Shown here: positions 1 to 5,257 of the stretch, piece by piece
How the letters are laid out: every line of letters begins with the position of its first letter
How positions within the stretch are numbered: position 1 is the first letter of the stretch
NCBI GenBank assembly: GCA_937895775.1
Contig: CALBLD010000070.1
Location: forward strand, 1 to 5,257
DNA: 5,257 nucleotides
Reading direction: 5' to 3'
Source: an uncultured Clostridia bacterium
GTDB lineage: Bacteria; Bacillota; Clostridia; Oscillospirales; CAG-272
Notes under the pieces: model-generated
The model's input: only the letters and a program-made list of their open reading frames with translations
Database searches by the model: none
Told to the model about the DNA's origin: nothing
Translations under genes and position numbers: made by a program

Positions 1-542
1 TCGGTAAACAGGCGGAGGAGTTGACGCTTGCGCAGATACTCGCACTTGAAGAAAACTTCGGAAGTTACAGATCGCTTGCTTCTCCGATAATAAAGAGCGT
101 GTTTGAAACGCTTGACGAGTCGGGAAGCGATGAGCTTCAGATCAGCGGCGTTGACAGATTCCTTGAGTACCCGGAGTTTACCGAGGTCGATAAGCTGAAG
201 GATATGCTCGGGATGTTGTCGGATAAGCAGGATTTGCTGACTCTTGTCCGTAAATCCGAGGGCAGTGATGTCAATATATATATAGGAAGCGAAAACACTG
301 CCGATAAGAGCGGTGAATCGACTCTCGTCGTGAAAACCATCAGAGTCGGCGGAAAGCCGGTCGGGGCGATCGGCGTTATCGGACCTTGCAGAATGGATTA
401 TTCGAAGGTCGTGTCCACAATGGAAACGCTGTCAAACAGCATATCCGATATGATAGCGGCAGGCAGACCGGCGTTGCCGGATGCAGGCAAGAGAGAACTT
501 CCGGACGGCATCGGAAATAAAAACGTGAAAGAGGATGAGTAG
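1..542 (+). CDS. hrcA: HrcA heat-inducible transcription repressor, C-terminal part (5' end outside window)
   Basis: HrcA represses the class I heat-shock operons by binding the CIRCE inverted repeat. The frame is open from the first full codon (base 3) to a TAG at 540-542, with no stop before the window edge, so the gene is cut by the window; a TTG at base 21 is an internal Leu, not a start. About 179 residues are visible, roughly the second half of a protein usually near 340-350 residues. Visible family motifs are NIYIGSEN (273-296) and the signature GPCRMDY (381-401) of the GAF-like C-terminal domain, followed by a helix with the pattern VVSTMETLSNSISDMI. The N-terminal winged-helix DNA-binding domain is not in the window. 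The protein ends in a polar tail of about 27 residues after the last predicted helix. It sits directly upstream of grpE with overlapping or 4-base spacing, the usual place for hrcA in Firmicutes. Identification is firm from motif plus context. Confidence 0.95.
   Translation, partial: GKQAEELTLAQILALEENFGSYRSLASPIIKSVFETLDESGSDELQISGVDRFLEYPEFTEVDKLKDMLGMLSDKQDLLTLVRKSEGSDVNIYIGSENTADKSGESTLVVKTIRVGGKPVGAIGVIGPCRMDYSKVVSTMETLSNSISDMIAAGRPALPDAGKRELPDGIGNKNVKEDE
528..534 (+). promoter_or_regulatory. Weak Shine-Dalgarno candidate deciding the grpE start
   Basis: The purine run AAAGAGG lies at the very end of hrcA. It abuts the ATG at 535 with no spacer, which is too close to serve it, but lies 12 bases before the ATG at 547, which is long but workable. 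A short AGG at 541-543 lies 3 bases before the same ATG. On spacing, 547 is the better start. Because the site lies inside hrcA, grpE translation is probably coupled to termination of hrcA at 540-542. Confidence 0.45.
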
Positions 543-546
543 GTCA

Positions 547-1125
547 ATGGACGAGATCAAAGAAGAAAGTAAGAAAGAGGATCAGAAGAACACGGAAGAA
601 GAGGTTGCACAAAAAGATGAAAAGAAGGATGAGCAGCCGGAGAAAAAATGCAAAAAAGAGCTTGCCGAGCTGAAGAAGGAACTCGCGGAGCTTAGAACAA
701 AGCTTGAAAAGTCGGAAAGGCAGAACAGCGAGCAGAAAGATAAGTATCTGCGCGTTGTTGCGGAGTACGATAATTTCCGCAAGCGTTCGGCAAAGGAAAA
801 GGAAGGAATATATGCGGATGCGTATACCGATGTTCTGAAAGCGATACTTCCGGTTATCGATAACCTTGAAAGAGCGGTACAGTACAGTGAAGGCGATAAG
901 GTGGTCGAAGGCGTAAAACTTACGCTGAACCAGTTCAGTGCCGCACTGGAAAAGCTCGGAGTTGAGGTTATCCCGACCGAAAAATTCGACCCGAATGTTC
1001 ATAACGCGGTAATGCATGTGGAGGATGATTCGAAAAAAGACGGAGAGATAGTCGAGATATTCCAGAAGGGATATAAAAAAGGCGATAAAGTCATACGTTA
1101 CGCAATGGTAAAAGTTGCGAATTGA
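547..1125 (+). CDS. grpE: GrpE, nucleotide exchange factor of DnaK
   Basis: GrpE is a cytosolic homodimer that opens the DnaK nucleotide-binding domain and speeds ADP release, completing the chaperone cycle. From the ATG at 547 the protein has 192 residues, a normal length. Residues 1-35 are a highly charged Lys/Glu/Asp/Gln tail. Residues 37-57 form three consecutive heptads (KELAELK, KELAELR, TKLEKSE), the start of the long coiled coil. Then come the family motif YLRVVAEYDNFRKR (67-80), the helix LPVIDNLERAV (101-111) and the beta domain that contacts DnaK, with FDPNVHNAV (147-155), and GYKKGDKVIRYAMVKVAN (175-192). Start: an ATG at 535 is in frame, would add four residues (MSRS) and would overlap hrcA by 8 bases, but its purine-rich site has no spacer, so I chose 547. 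It ends at TGA, 82 bases before dnaK. Both family and context are unambiguous; only the start is uncertain. Confidence 0.96.
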   Translation: MDEIKEESKKEDQKNTEEEVAQKDEKKDEQPEKKCKKELAELKKELAELRTKLEKSERQNSEQKDKYLRVVAEYDNFRKRSAKEKEGIYADAYTDVLKAILPVIDNLERAVQYSEGDKVVEGVKLTLNQFSAALEKLGVEVIPTEKFDPNVHNAVMHVEDDSKKDGEIVEIFQKGYKKGDKVIRYAMVKVAN

Positions 1126-1126
1126 T

Positions 1127-1165
1127 CTGACTTTGGTTGTAAAACAGCATATAAACAAATAAAAT
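1127..1165 (+). promoter_or_regulatory. Two overlapping weak sigma-A-like promoter candidates upstream of dnaK
   Basis: The grpE-dnaK gap is very AT-rich. One candidate pairs CTGACT (1127-1132) with TATAAA (1150-1155); the other pairs TTGTAA (1137-1142) with TAAAAT (1160-1165). Each has a 17-base spacer, four of six matches in the -35 box and five of six in the -10 box. Either could give dnaK transcription independent of the main hrcA promoter. AT-rich gaps produce such matches by chance, and no CIRCE repeat accompanies them, so this is a weak call. Confidence 0.25.
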
Positions 1166-1194
1166 GTATTCAGTAAATAAAGTTTTTTAATTTC

Positions 1195-1199
1195 GGAGG
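1195..1199 (+). promoter_or_regulatory. Strong Shine-Dalgarno site of dnaK
   Basis: GGAGG stands 8 bases before the dnaK ATG at 1208, in an A/T-rich and therefore probably unstructured leader. It is a better match to the 16S rRNA anti-SD than the sites before grpE and prmA, fitting the high production expected of DnaK. It fixes the dnaK start. Confidence 0.85.
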
Positions 1200-1207
1200 A
1201 AAAAATT

Positions 1208-3067
1208 ATGTCAAAGATTATAGGTATTGACCTTGGTACAACAAACAGCTGCGTTGCAGTATTCGAGGGCGGCGAGCCCGTAGTTATCCCGAATCCCGAG
1301 GGTGCGAGAACAACCCCTTCGGTTGTCGGATTTTCGAAGACCGGTGAGAGAATGGTAGGTCAGGTTGCAAAGCGTCAGGCTATAACCAACCCCGACCGTA
1401 CCGTAAGCTCCATCAAGAGGGAAATGGGCAAGAATTATAAAGTAAACATCGACGGCAAGACTTATACGCCTCAGGAGATATCGGCTATGATTCTTCAGAA
1501 GCTGAAATCGGATGCAGAGGCATATCTCGGCGAGCCGGTGACCAAGGCGGTTATTACAGTCCCCGCATACTTCACCGACGCACAGCGTCAGGCAACAAAG
1601 GATGCAGGTAAGATTGCGGGTCTTGAGGTTCTTCGTATAATCAACGAGCCGACTGCCGCCGCTCTTGCATACGGCATGGATAAAGACGTCAACCAGAAGA
1701 TCATGGTATATGACCTCGGCGGCGGTACCTTCGATGTATCTCTGCTTGAAATATCCGACGGTGTGTTTGAGGTTCTCGCAACCGCAGGTAATAACCGTCT
1801 CGGCGGTGATGACTTCGATAAGCGTGTCATTGACTGGATTGCGGAAGAATTCATGAAAGAGAATCCCGGCAACGATCTGCGTAAGGATAAGATGGCACTC
1901 CAGCGTCTCAAGGAAGCGGCGGAGAAGGCAAAGATCGAGCTTTCCGGCATGACATCGACAGAGATAAATCTGCCCTTCATTACCGCGGATGCAAACGGAC
2001 CCAAGCACTTCAACGCAACGCTTACGAGAGCAAAATTCGATGCTCTTACAAAAGATCTTGTCGAAGCAACTATGGGACCCGCAAAGCAGGTTCTGCATGA
2101 CGCAGGTCTTAATGTAAATCAGATCGATAAGGTACTGCTTGTCGGCGGTTCGACACGTATCCCCGCAGTTCAGGATGCGGTTAAGAACTTTATCGGTAAA
2201 GATCCGTTCAAGGGAATTAACCCCGATGAGTGTGTCGCAATCGGCGCGGCTGTTCAGGCAGGCGTACTCGGCGGCGACGTAAAGGATCTTCTCCTTCTTG
2301 ATGTAACGCCTCTTTCGCTCGGTATCGAGACCCTCGGCGGCGTATTCACCAAGATAATCGATCGTAACACAACTATTCCTACAAAGAAGAGCCAGATATT
2401 CTCTACTGCCGCAAACGGTCAGACCTCTGTTGAAATTCATGTTCTTCAGGGCGAACGTGAAATGGCATCCGGCAATACGACTCTCGGACGCTTTGTGCTT
2501 GACGGTATCGCTCCCGCACCCCGCGGAGTTCCTCAGATCGAGGTAACTTTCGATATCGATGCAAACGGTATAGTCAATGTATCGGCTACCGATAAGGGAA
2601 CCGGCAAGGAACAGCATATCACCATTACTTCTTCCACGAACATGAGTAAGGAAGATATCGATAAAGCGGTCCGTGATGCCGAAAAGTATGCCGATGAAGA
2701 TAAAAAGTTCAAGGAAACAGTTGAAATCCGTAACCGTGCCGAGGCACTTTCCTTTGAAGCGGATAAAACGCTGAATGAAGTCGGTGACAAGATCGGCGAA
2801 GAGGATAAGAAGCCGGTCCGCGATGCGATCGAAAAGGTAAATGAAGCACTCAAGGGTAATGATTCCGATGTCATAAAGAGTGCTGCCGACGAGCTTGAAA
2901 AGGCTGTCTATAAGATTTCCGAAAAGCTCTATGCGGCAAATTCCGCACAGGGAGCACAGGGACAGGGCTTTGACGGGGGTGCCGGTGCAAACGGCGGCAA
3001 TGCAGACGGCGGTGCCGATCAGAACGGTTATTACAATGCCGATTTCGAGGATAAGACAAAGCAGTAA
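1208..3067 (+). CDS. dnaK: DnaK, Hsp70 molecular chaperone
   Basis: DnaK is the cytosolic ATP-driven Hsp70 chaperone that binds exposed hydrophobic peptides, with DnaJ stimulating ATP hydrolysis and GrpE exchanging nucleotide. The 619-residue protein is complete. The nucleotide-binding domain (about 1-358) shows phosphate 1 IGIDLGTTNS (5-14), the segment TVPAYFTDAQRQATKDAG (117-134), IINEPTAAALAYG (144-156), phosphate 2 VYDLGGGTFDVS (167-178) and the adenosine motif VLLVGGSTRIP (309-319). The linker LLLLDVTPLSLGIETLGG (361-378) leads into the substrate-binding beta domain, then the helical lid from about residue 480. The C-terminal tail (about 577-609) is rich in Gly, Ala, Asn and Gln and ends in NADFEDKTKQ. 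Residues 70-90 are short, without the roughly two-dozen-residue insert of Gram-negative DnaK, a known monoderm marker. Asn196 stands where E. coli has the Thr199 autophosphorylation site, usual in Gram-positives. Arginine codons are mostly CGT, unlike the flanking genes, a sign of high expression. Confidence 0.99.
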   Translation: MSKIIGIDLGTTNSCVAVFEGGEPVVIPNPEGARTTPSVVGFSKTGERMVGQVAKRQAITNPDRTVSSIKREMGKNYKVNIDGKTYTPQEISAMILQKLKSDAEAYLGEPVTKAVITVPAYFTDAQRQATKDAGKIAGLEVLRIINEPTAAALAYGMDKDVNQKIMVYDLGGGTFDVSLLEISDGVFEVLATAGNNRLGGDDFDKRVIDWIAEEFMKENPGNDLRKDKMALQRLKEAAEKAKIELSGMTSTEINLPFITADANGPKHFNATLTRAKFDALTKDLVEATMGPAKQVLHDAGLNVNQIDKVLLVGGSTRIPAVQDAVKNFIGKDPFKGINPDECVAIGAAVQAGVLGGDVKDLLLLDVTPLSLGIETLGGVFTKIIDRNTTIPTKKSQIFSTAANGQTSVEIHVLQGEREMASGNTTLGRFVLDGIAPAPRGVPQIEVTFDIDANGIVNVSATDKGTGKEQHITITSSTNMSKEDIDKAVRDAEKYADEDKKFKETVEIRNRAEALSFEADKTLNEVGDKIGEEDKKPVRDAIEKVNEALKGNDSDVIKSAADELEKAVYKISEKLYAANSAQGAQGQGFDGGAGANGGNADGGADQNGYYNADFEDKTKQ

Positions 3068-3090
3068 TGCAAATGCATAACTCTGTATCC

Positions 3091-3116
3091 GGGAAGGGGC
3101 GGAAACGCTCCTTCCT
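3091..3116 (+). promoter_or_regulatory. GAAA-capped hairpin in the dnaK-dnaJ gap, no U-tract
   Basis: GGAAGGGGCG (3092-3101) pairs with CGCTCCTTCC (3106-3115) around a GAAA tetraloop (3102-3105). That gives ten base pairs with one internal G-U; G3091 and U3116 can add a terminal wobble. GAAA belongs to the stable GNRA loops. The bases after it (TATGGTGCGTTATTG) are not a U-run, so it is not a canonical intrinsic terminator. It lies 23 bases after the dnaK stop and 40 before the dnaJ ATG. Likely roles, by inference, are protecting the dnaK 3' end, partial termination or a processing site lowering DnaJ relative to DnaK. The structure is clear; the role is not. Confidence 0.7.
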
Positions 3117-3141
3117 ATGGTGCGTTATTGTATCCTAAAAT

Positions 3142-3148
3142 AAAGGAG
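3142..3148 (+). promoter_or_regulatory. Strong Shine-Dalgarno site of dnaJ
   Basis: AAAGGAG ends 8 bases before the dnaJ ATG at 3157, an optimal spacing, and fixes that start. Six of its bases (AAGGAG, 3143-3148) are exactly complementary to CTCCTT at 3108-3113 in the 3' arm of the upstream hairpin, so pairing there and the hairpin itself would exclude each other. Confidence 0.85.
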
Positions 3149-3156
3149 AAACAGCA

Positions 3157-4311
3157 ATGGCTGATTCAAAAAGAGATTATTATGAGGTGCTTGGGCTTGA
3201 CAAAAGCGCATCCGCCGATGATATAAAGAAGGCGTACCGCACGCTGGCAAAAAAATATCACCCCGATATGAATCCGGGGGATAAGGAAGCGGAAATCAGA
3301 TTCAAGGAGGTCGGTGAAGCATATGAGGTGCTTTCCGATCCCGATAAAAAGGCAAGATACGATCAGTACGGTTTTGCGGGCGTAGATCCGAATATGGGTG
3401 CCGGTGCGGGCGGATACGGCGGATACGGCGGCGGAGGTTTTTCGGCTGATTTCGGCGATCTCGGTGATATTTTTTCGTCCATTTTCGGCGGAGGAATGGG
3501 AGGTTCGTCACGCTCGTCGAGAAACGGTCCGATACAGGGCGAAACTCTTCAGGAGCAGATCACAATATCCTTTGAAGAGGCAGTTTTCGGCTGTAAGAAG
3601 GAAATAAGCTATAACAGGATCGAAAAGTGTCCGACCTGCGGCGGAAGCGGTGCGGCGAAGGGCAGTACGGTCGAGACCTGTAAGGCTTGCGGCGGCAGCG
3701 GGCAGGTTCGTTTTTCGCAGCGGACGATGCTCGGTATGATGCAGTCCACAAGACCCTGCGACAGCTGTCACGGAACAGGTAAAATAATCAAGACCCCATG
3801 CGCGTACTGTAACGGCAAAGGGTATGTAAGAATCAAGAAGACTCTTGAGATAAATATTGAACCCGGCATTGAGGACGGAACGCCGATAGCAATACGCGGA
3901 TACGGTAACGACGGCAGGAACGGCGGCGCGGCGGGCGATCTCGTCGTGTACGTCAGGGTAATGCCGCATAAGTTCTTCGAACGTGACGGCGATGATATCT
4001 ATTTTAATTTTCCGATCTCGTTCGCCGAGGCGGCACTCGGTGCCGATGTCGATGTTCCGACTCTTGTCGAAGGTCAGACCGAAAAATATCATATCCCCGA
4101 GGGTACGCAGACAGGAACGACATTCTGCATAAAAAACAGAGGCGTAAAGCATTTCAGAGGCAGAGGCTACGGTAATCTGTATTTCAAGGTTAATGTCGAA
4201 ACTCCGACCGGACTCAATGAAACGCAGAAGCAGAAGCTCCGCGAGTTTGCGGAAGCTTGCGGACCGACAAACTCCGGTAAAAAACGCGGTTTCATGAAGT
4301 GGAAAAAGTAA
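3157..4311 (+). CDS. dnaJ: DnaJ, type I Hsp40 co-chaperone
   Basis: DnaJ binds unfolded proteins, passes them to DnaK and triggers DnaK ATP hydrolysis. The 384-residue protein has the full type I layout. The J domain (about 5-70) carries YHPDMNPGDKEAE with the essential HPD at 35-37. The Gly/Phe-rich linker (about 78-117) includes the DIF-type motif GDIFSSIFGGG (103-113). The zinc-binding domain has four CxxCxGxG repeats: CPTCGGSG (158-165), CKACGGSG (175-182), CDSCHGTG (201-208) and CAYCNGKG (215-222), all eight cysteines present. The C-terminal client-binding domains follow, with DLVVYVRVMPHKFFERDGDD (261-280), GTQTGTTFCIKNRGVKHF (316-333) and the dimerization end GLNETQKQKLREFAE (352-366). 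The start at 3157 has a strong SD. It lies 89 bases after dnaK and 21 before prmA, so it is probably cotranscribed with both, with the hairpin upstream possibly tuning its level. Nothing is truncated or missing. Confidence 0.98.
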   Translation: MADSKRDYYEVLGLDKSASADDIKKAYRTLAKKYHPDMNPGDKEAEIRFKEVGEAYEVLSDPDKKARYDQYGFAGVDPNMGAGAGGYGGYGGGGFSADFGDLGDIFSSIFGGGMGGSSRSSRNGPIQGETLQEQITISFEEAVFGCKKEISYNRIEKCPTCGGSGAAKGSTVETCKACGGSGQVRFSQRTMLGMMQSTRPCDSCHGTGKIIKTPCAYCNGKGYVRIKKTLEINIEPGIEDGTPIAIRGYGNDGRNGGAAGDLVVYVRVMPHKFFERDGDDIYFNFPISFAEAALGADVDVPTLVEGQTEKYHIPEGTQTGTTFCIKNRGVKHFRGRGYGNLYFKVNVETPTGLNETQKQKLREFAEACGPTNSGKKRGFMKWKK

Positions 4312-4314
4312 TGT

Positions 4315-4321
4315 AAAAGGA
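4315..4321 (+). promoter_or_regulatory. Weak Shine-Dalgarno site of prmA
   Basis: AAAAGGA lies just after the dnaJ stop, with 11 bases to the prmA ATG at 4333. It is shorter and further from its start than the dnaK and dnaJ sites, predicting lower translation of prmA. No better in-frame start is nearby, so it supports 4333. Confidence 0.5.
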
Positions 4322-4332
4322 AAAACATTCGT

Positions 4333-5253
4333 ATGGATTGGAAACAACTCAGAGTATCATGCTCAAAAAGCGATCTTGACAATGTGTGTGCTTTCATGAG
4401 CATGCTCGATAACGGACTGATGATCGAGGATTACAGCGATATCGATGAAAACCTCAAGCTCATGTACGGGGAGCTTATCGATGACAGTATATTGCATGCC
4501 GATCCCGACAGATGTTCGGTCAGTATATTTGTTCCCGAAGAAAAGCCGCTTTCCGAATATCTTTCGTTCGTAAACGAAAGACTGTCGTATCTCGGTATCA
4601 GAGGGACGGTTGATGTCGTCGGCGTTAAAGAAGAAGACTGGTATAATGCATGGCGCGCATATTATAAGCCGGTGCATATAGGAAACCGACTTACAGTCGT
4701 GCCGGCGTGGCAGGAATATCATCCGGGACCGGATGAAATAACAATAAAAATGGATCCCGGTATGGCGTTCGGAACGGGTACCCATGAGACTACAAGACTT
4801 TGTGCCGCAATGGTCGAAAAGCACATGCCTGTCGGCGCAAGAGTGCTTGATATAGGAACCGGGAGCGGGATATTGTCGCTTTTTGCATTGAAGCTTGGTG
4901 CAAAAGAGGCATACGCGTATGATATAGACCCGGTTGCCGTGAGAATCGCTCGTGAAAACGCCAAGGATAACTGCGTGGAGAACTTTTTCTGCGACACCTC
5001 CGATCTGCTTAAAAATGTTGATCTTTCGCACGGTCCCTTTGATTTCGCAATGGCGAACATCGTGGCGGATATACTTATAAGAATGTCGGAAAATGTGTCC
5101 GATTACCTGAATGAAGGCGCAAAGCTCGTCTGCTCGGGAATAATCGAGGGAAGATGCGATGATGTAAAGGACGCAATGATATCGCACGGTTTTGATCTTT
5201 GCGATGAAGCTTCCGAGAATGACTGGAAGGTACTTGTATTTGTAAAAAGATAA
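4333..5253 (+). CDS. prmA: PrmA, ribosomal protein L11 methyltransferase
   Basis: PrmA is a cytosolic S-adenosylmethionine-dependent enzyme that methylates amino groups of ribosomal protein L11. The 306-residue protein is complete and of usual length. Residues 1-95 are the variable substrate-recognition domain. Residues about 101-157 hold the family signature: EDWYNAWRAYYKPVHIG (101-117), PAWQEY (124-129) and DPGMAFGTGTHETT (141-154). The Rossmann-fold methyltransferase domain has motif I VLDIGTGSGILSLFALKLGA (171-190), the acidic ribose-binding region YDIDP (196-200) and ANIVADIL (241-248) at the active-site strand, then LVCSGII (265-271). It follows dnaJ by 21 bases with no terminator-like structure between, so it is probably in the same transcript, as is common in Firmicutes. 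In many of these genomes an RsmE-type 16S rRNA methyltransferase gene comes next, but the window ends first. Arginine is mostly AGA (10 of 13), the opposite of dnaK, suggesting modest expression. The identification is firm. Confidence 0.97.
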   Translation: MDWKQLRVSCSKSDLDNVCAFMSMLDNGLMIEDYSDIDENLKLMYGELIDDSILHADPDRCSVSIFVPEEKPLSEYLSFVNERLSYLGIRGTVDVVGVKEEDWYNAWRAYYKPVHIGNRLTVVPAWQEYHPGPDEITIKMDPGMAFGTGTHETTRLCAAMVEKHMPVGARVLDIGTGSGILSLFALKLGAKEAYAYDIDPVAVRIARENAKDNCVENFFCDTSDLLKNVDLSHGPFDFAMANIVADILIRMSENVSDYLNEGAKLVCSGIIEGRCDDVKDAMISHGFDLCDEASENDWKVLVFVKR

Positions 5254-5257
5254 ATAA

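Noticed and set aside
273..283. ATATATATATA run in hrcA as a phase-variable repeat
   Set aside because: It is only 11 bases, codes for the conserved Ile-Tyr-Ile of the family motif, and is too short to suggest slippage.
468..480. Short hairpin CCGGC-GTT-GCCGG in the 3' part of hrcA
   Set aside because: Five pairs inside coding sequence with no U-tract and 50 bases from the grpE site; most likely incidental to Pro-Ala-Leu-Pro codons.
541..561. Possible CtsR operator (GGTCAAT at 542-548 and GATCAAA at 555-561)
   Set aside because: The CtsR site is a direct repeat of GGTCAAA heptads with a 3-base spacer. Here the spacer is 6 and each heptad has a mismatch, and the sequence lies inside the start of grpE.
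1211..2617. 468-codon open frame antisense to dnaK as a gene
   Set aside because: It is in exact codon register with dnaK, ends at the dnaK codon-2 TCA, has no plausible domain and is explained by rare TTA, CTA and TCA codons in dnaK.
3067..3078. Inverted repeat ATGCA-AA-TGCAT at the dnaK stop
   Set aside because: The loop would have two bases, too small for a stable hairpin, and the arms are five AT-rich pairs. It is not a known operator.
3084..3135. Direct repeat TGTATCC (3084-3090 and 3129-3135) flanking the dnaK-dnaJ hairpin, like a target-site duplication around a tiny element
   Set aside because: A 7-base repeat within an 89-base gap is expected by chance fairly often, and nothing between the copies resembles an insertion element with terminal inverted repeats.
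3113..3141. Promoter for dnaJ using TAAAAT at 3136-3141
   Set aside because: The position 17 bases upstream (TCCTAT) does not resemble a -35 box and overlaps the hairpin, so there is no paired element.

Overview
This window is the core chaperone operon of a Gram-positive bacterium of the class Clostridia: hrcA (3' part only), grpE, dnaK, dnaJ and prmA, all on the + strand and tightly packed. The gene order hrcA-grpE-dnaK-dnaJ-prmA is the standard low-GC Gram-positive arrangement. DnaK lacks the nucleotide-binding-domain insert typical of Gram-negative homologues, which agrees with this. The wording of the DnaJ and PrmA proteins, the moderate GC content and the strong Shine-Dalgarno (SD) sites suggest a Ruminococcus-like member of the Oscillospiraceae. 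The family-level placement is an inference from resemblance, not from a search.

Layout. Bases 1-542 encode the C-terminal part of the heat-shock repressor HrcA; its DNA-binding domain and presumably the CIRCE operator lie upstream, outside the window. Bases 535/547-1125 encode the nucleotide exchange factor GrpE, starting at or just after the hrcA stop. An 82-base AT-rich gap (1126-1207) holds a strong SD and two weak sigma-A promoter look-alikes. Bases 1208-3067 encode DnaK. The next gap (3068-3156) holds a clear GAAA-capped hairpin without a U-tract, then the dnaJ SD. Bases 3157-4311 encode a complete type I DnaJ. After 21 bases, 4333-5253 encode PrmA, the ribosomal protein L11 methyltransferase. 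The last four bases add a second in-frame-independent TAA but no gene. No stretch over 300 bases lacks a gene.

How the genes work together. DnaJ delivers unfolded clients to DnaK and stimulates ATP hydrolysis, GrpE releases ADP to reset DnaK, and HrcA represses the operon when free chaperone capacity is sufficient. PrmA is a translation-related passenger commonly found in this operon in Firmicutes.

Nothing here looks like an undescribed system; it is an ordinary housekeeping locus. The points most worth a second look are the dnaK-dnaJ intergenic hairpin, one arm of which is also exactly complementary to the dnaJ SD, the strong difference in arginine codon choice between dnaK and its neighbours, and long codon-aligned antisense reading frames that are fully explained by avoidance of TTA, CTA and TCA codons.
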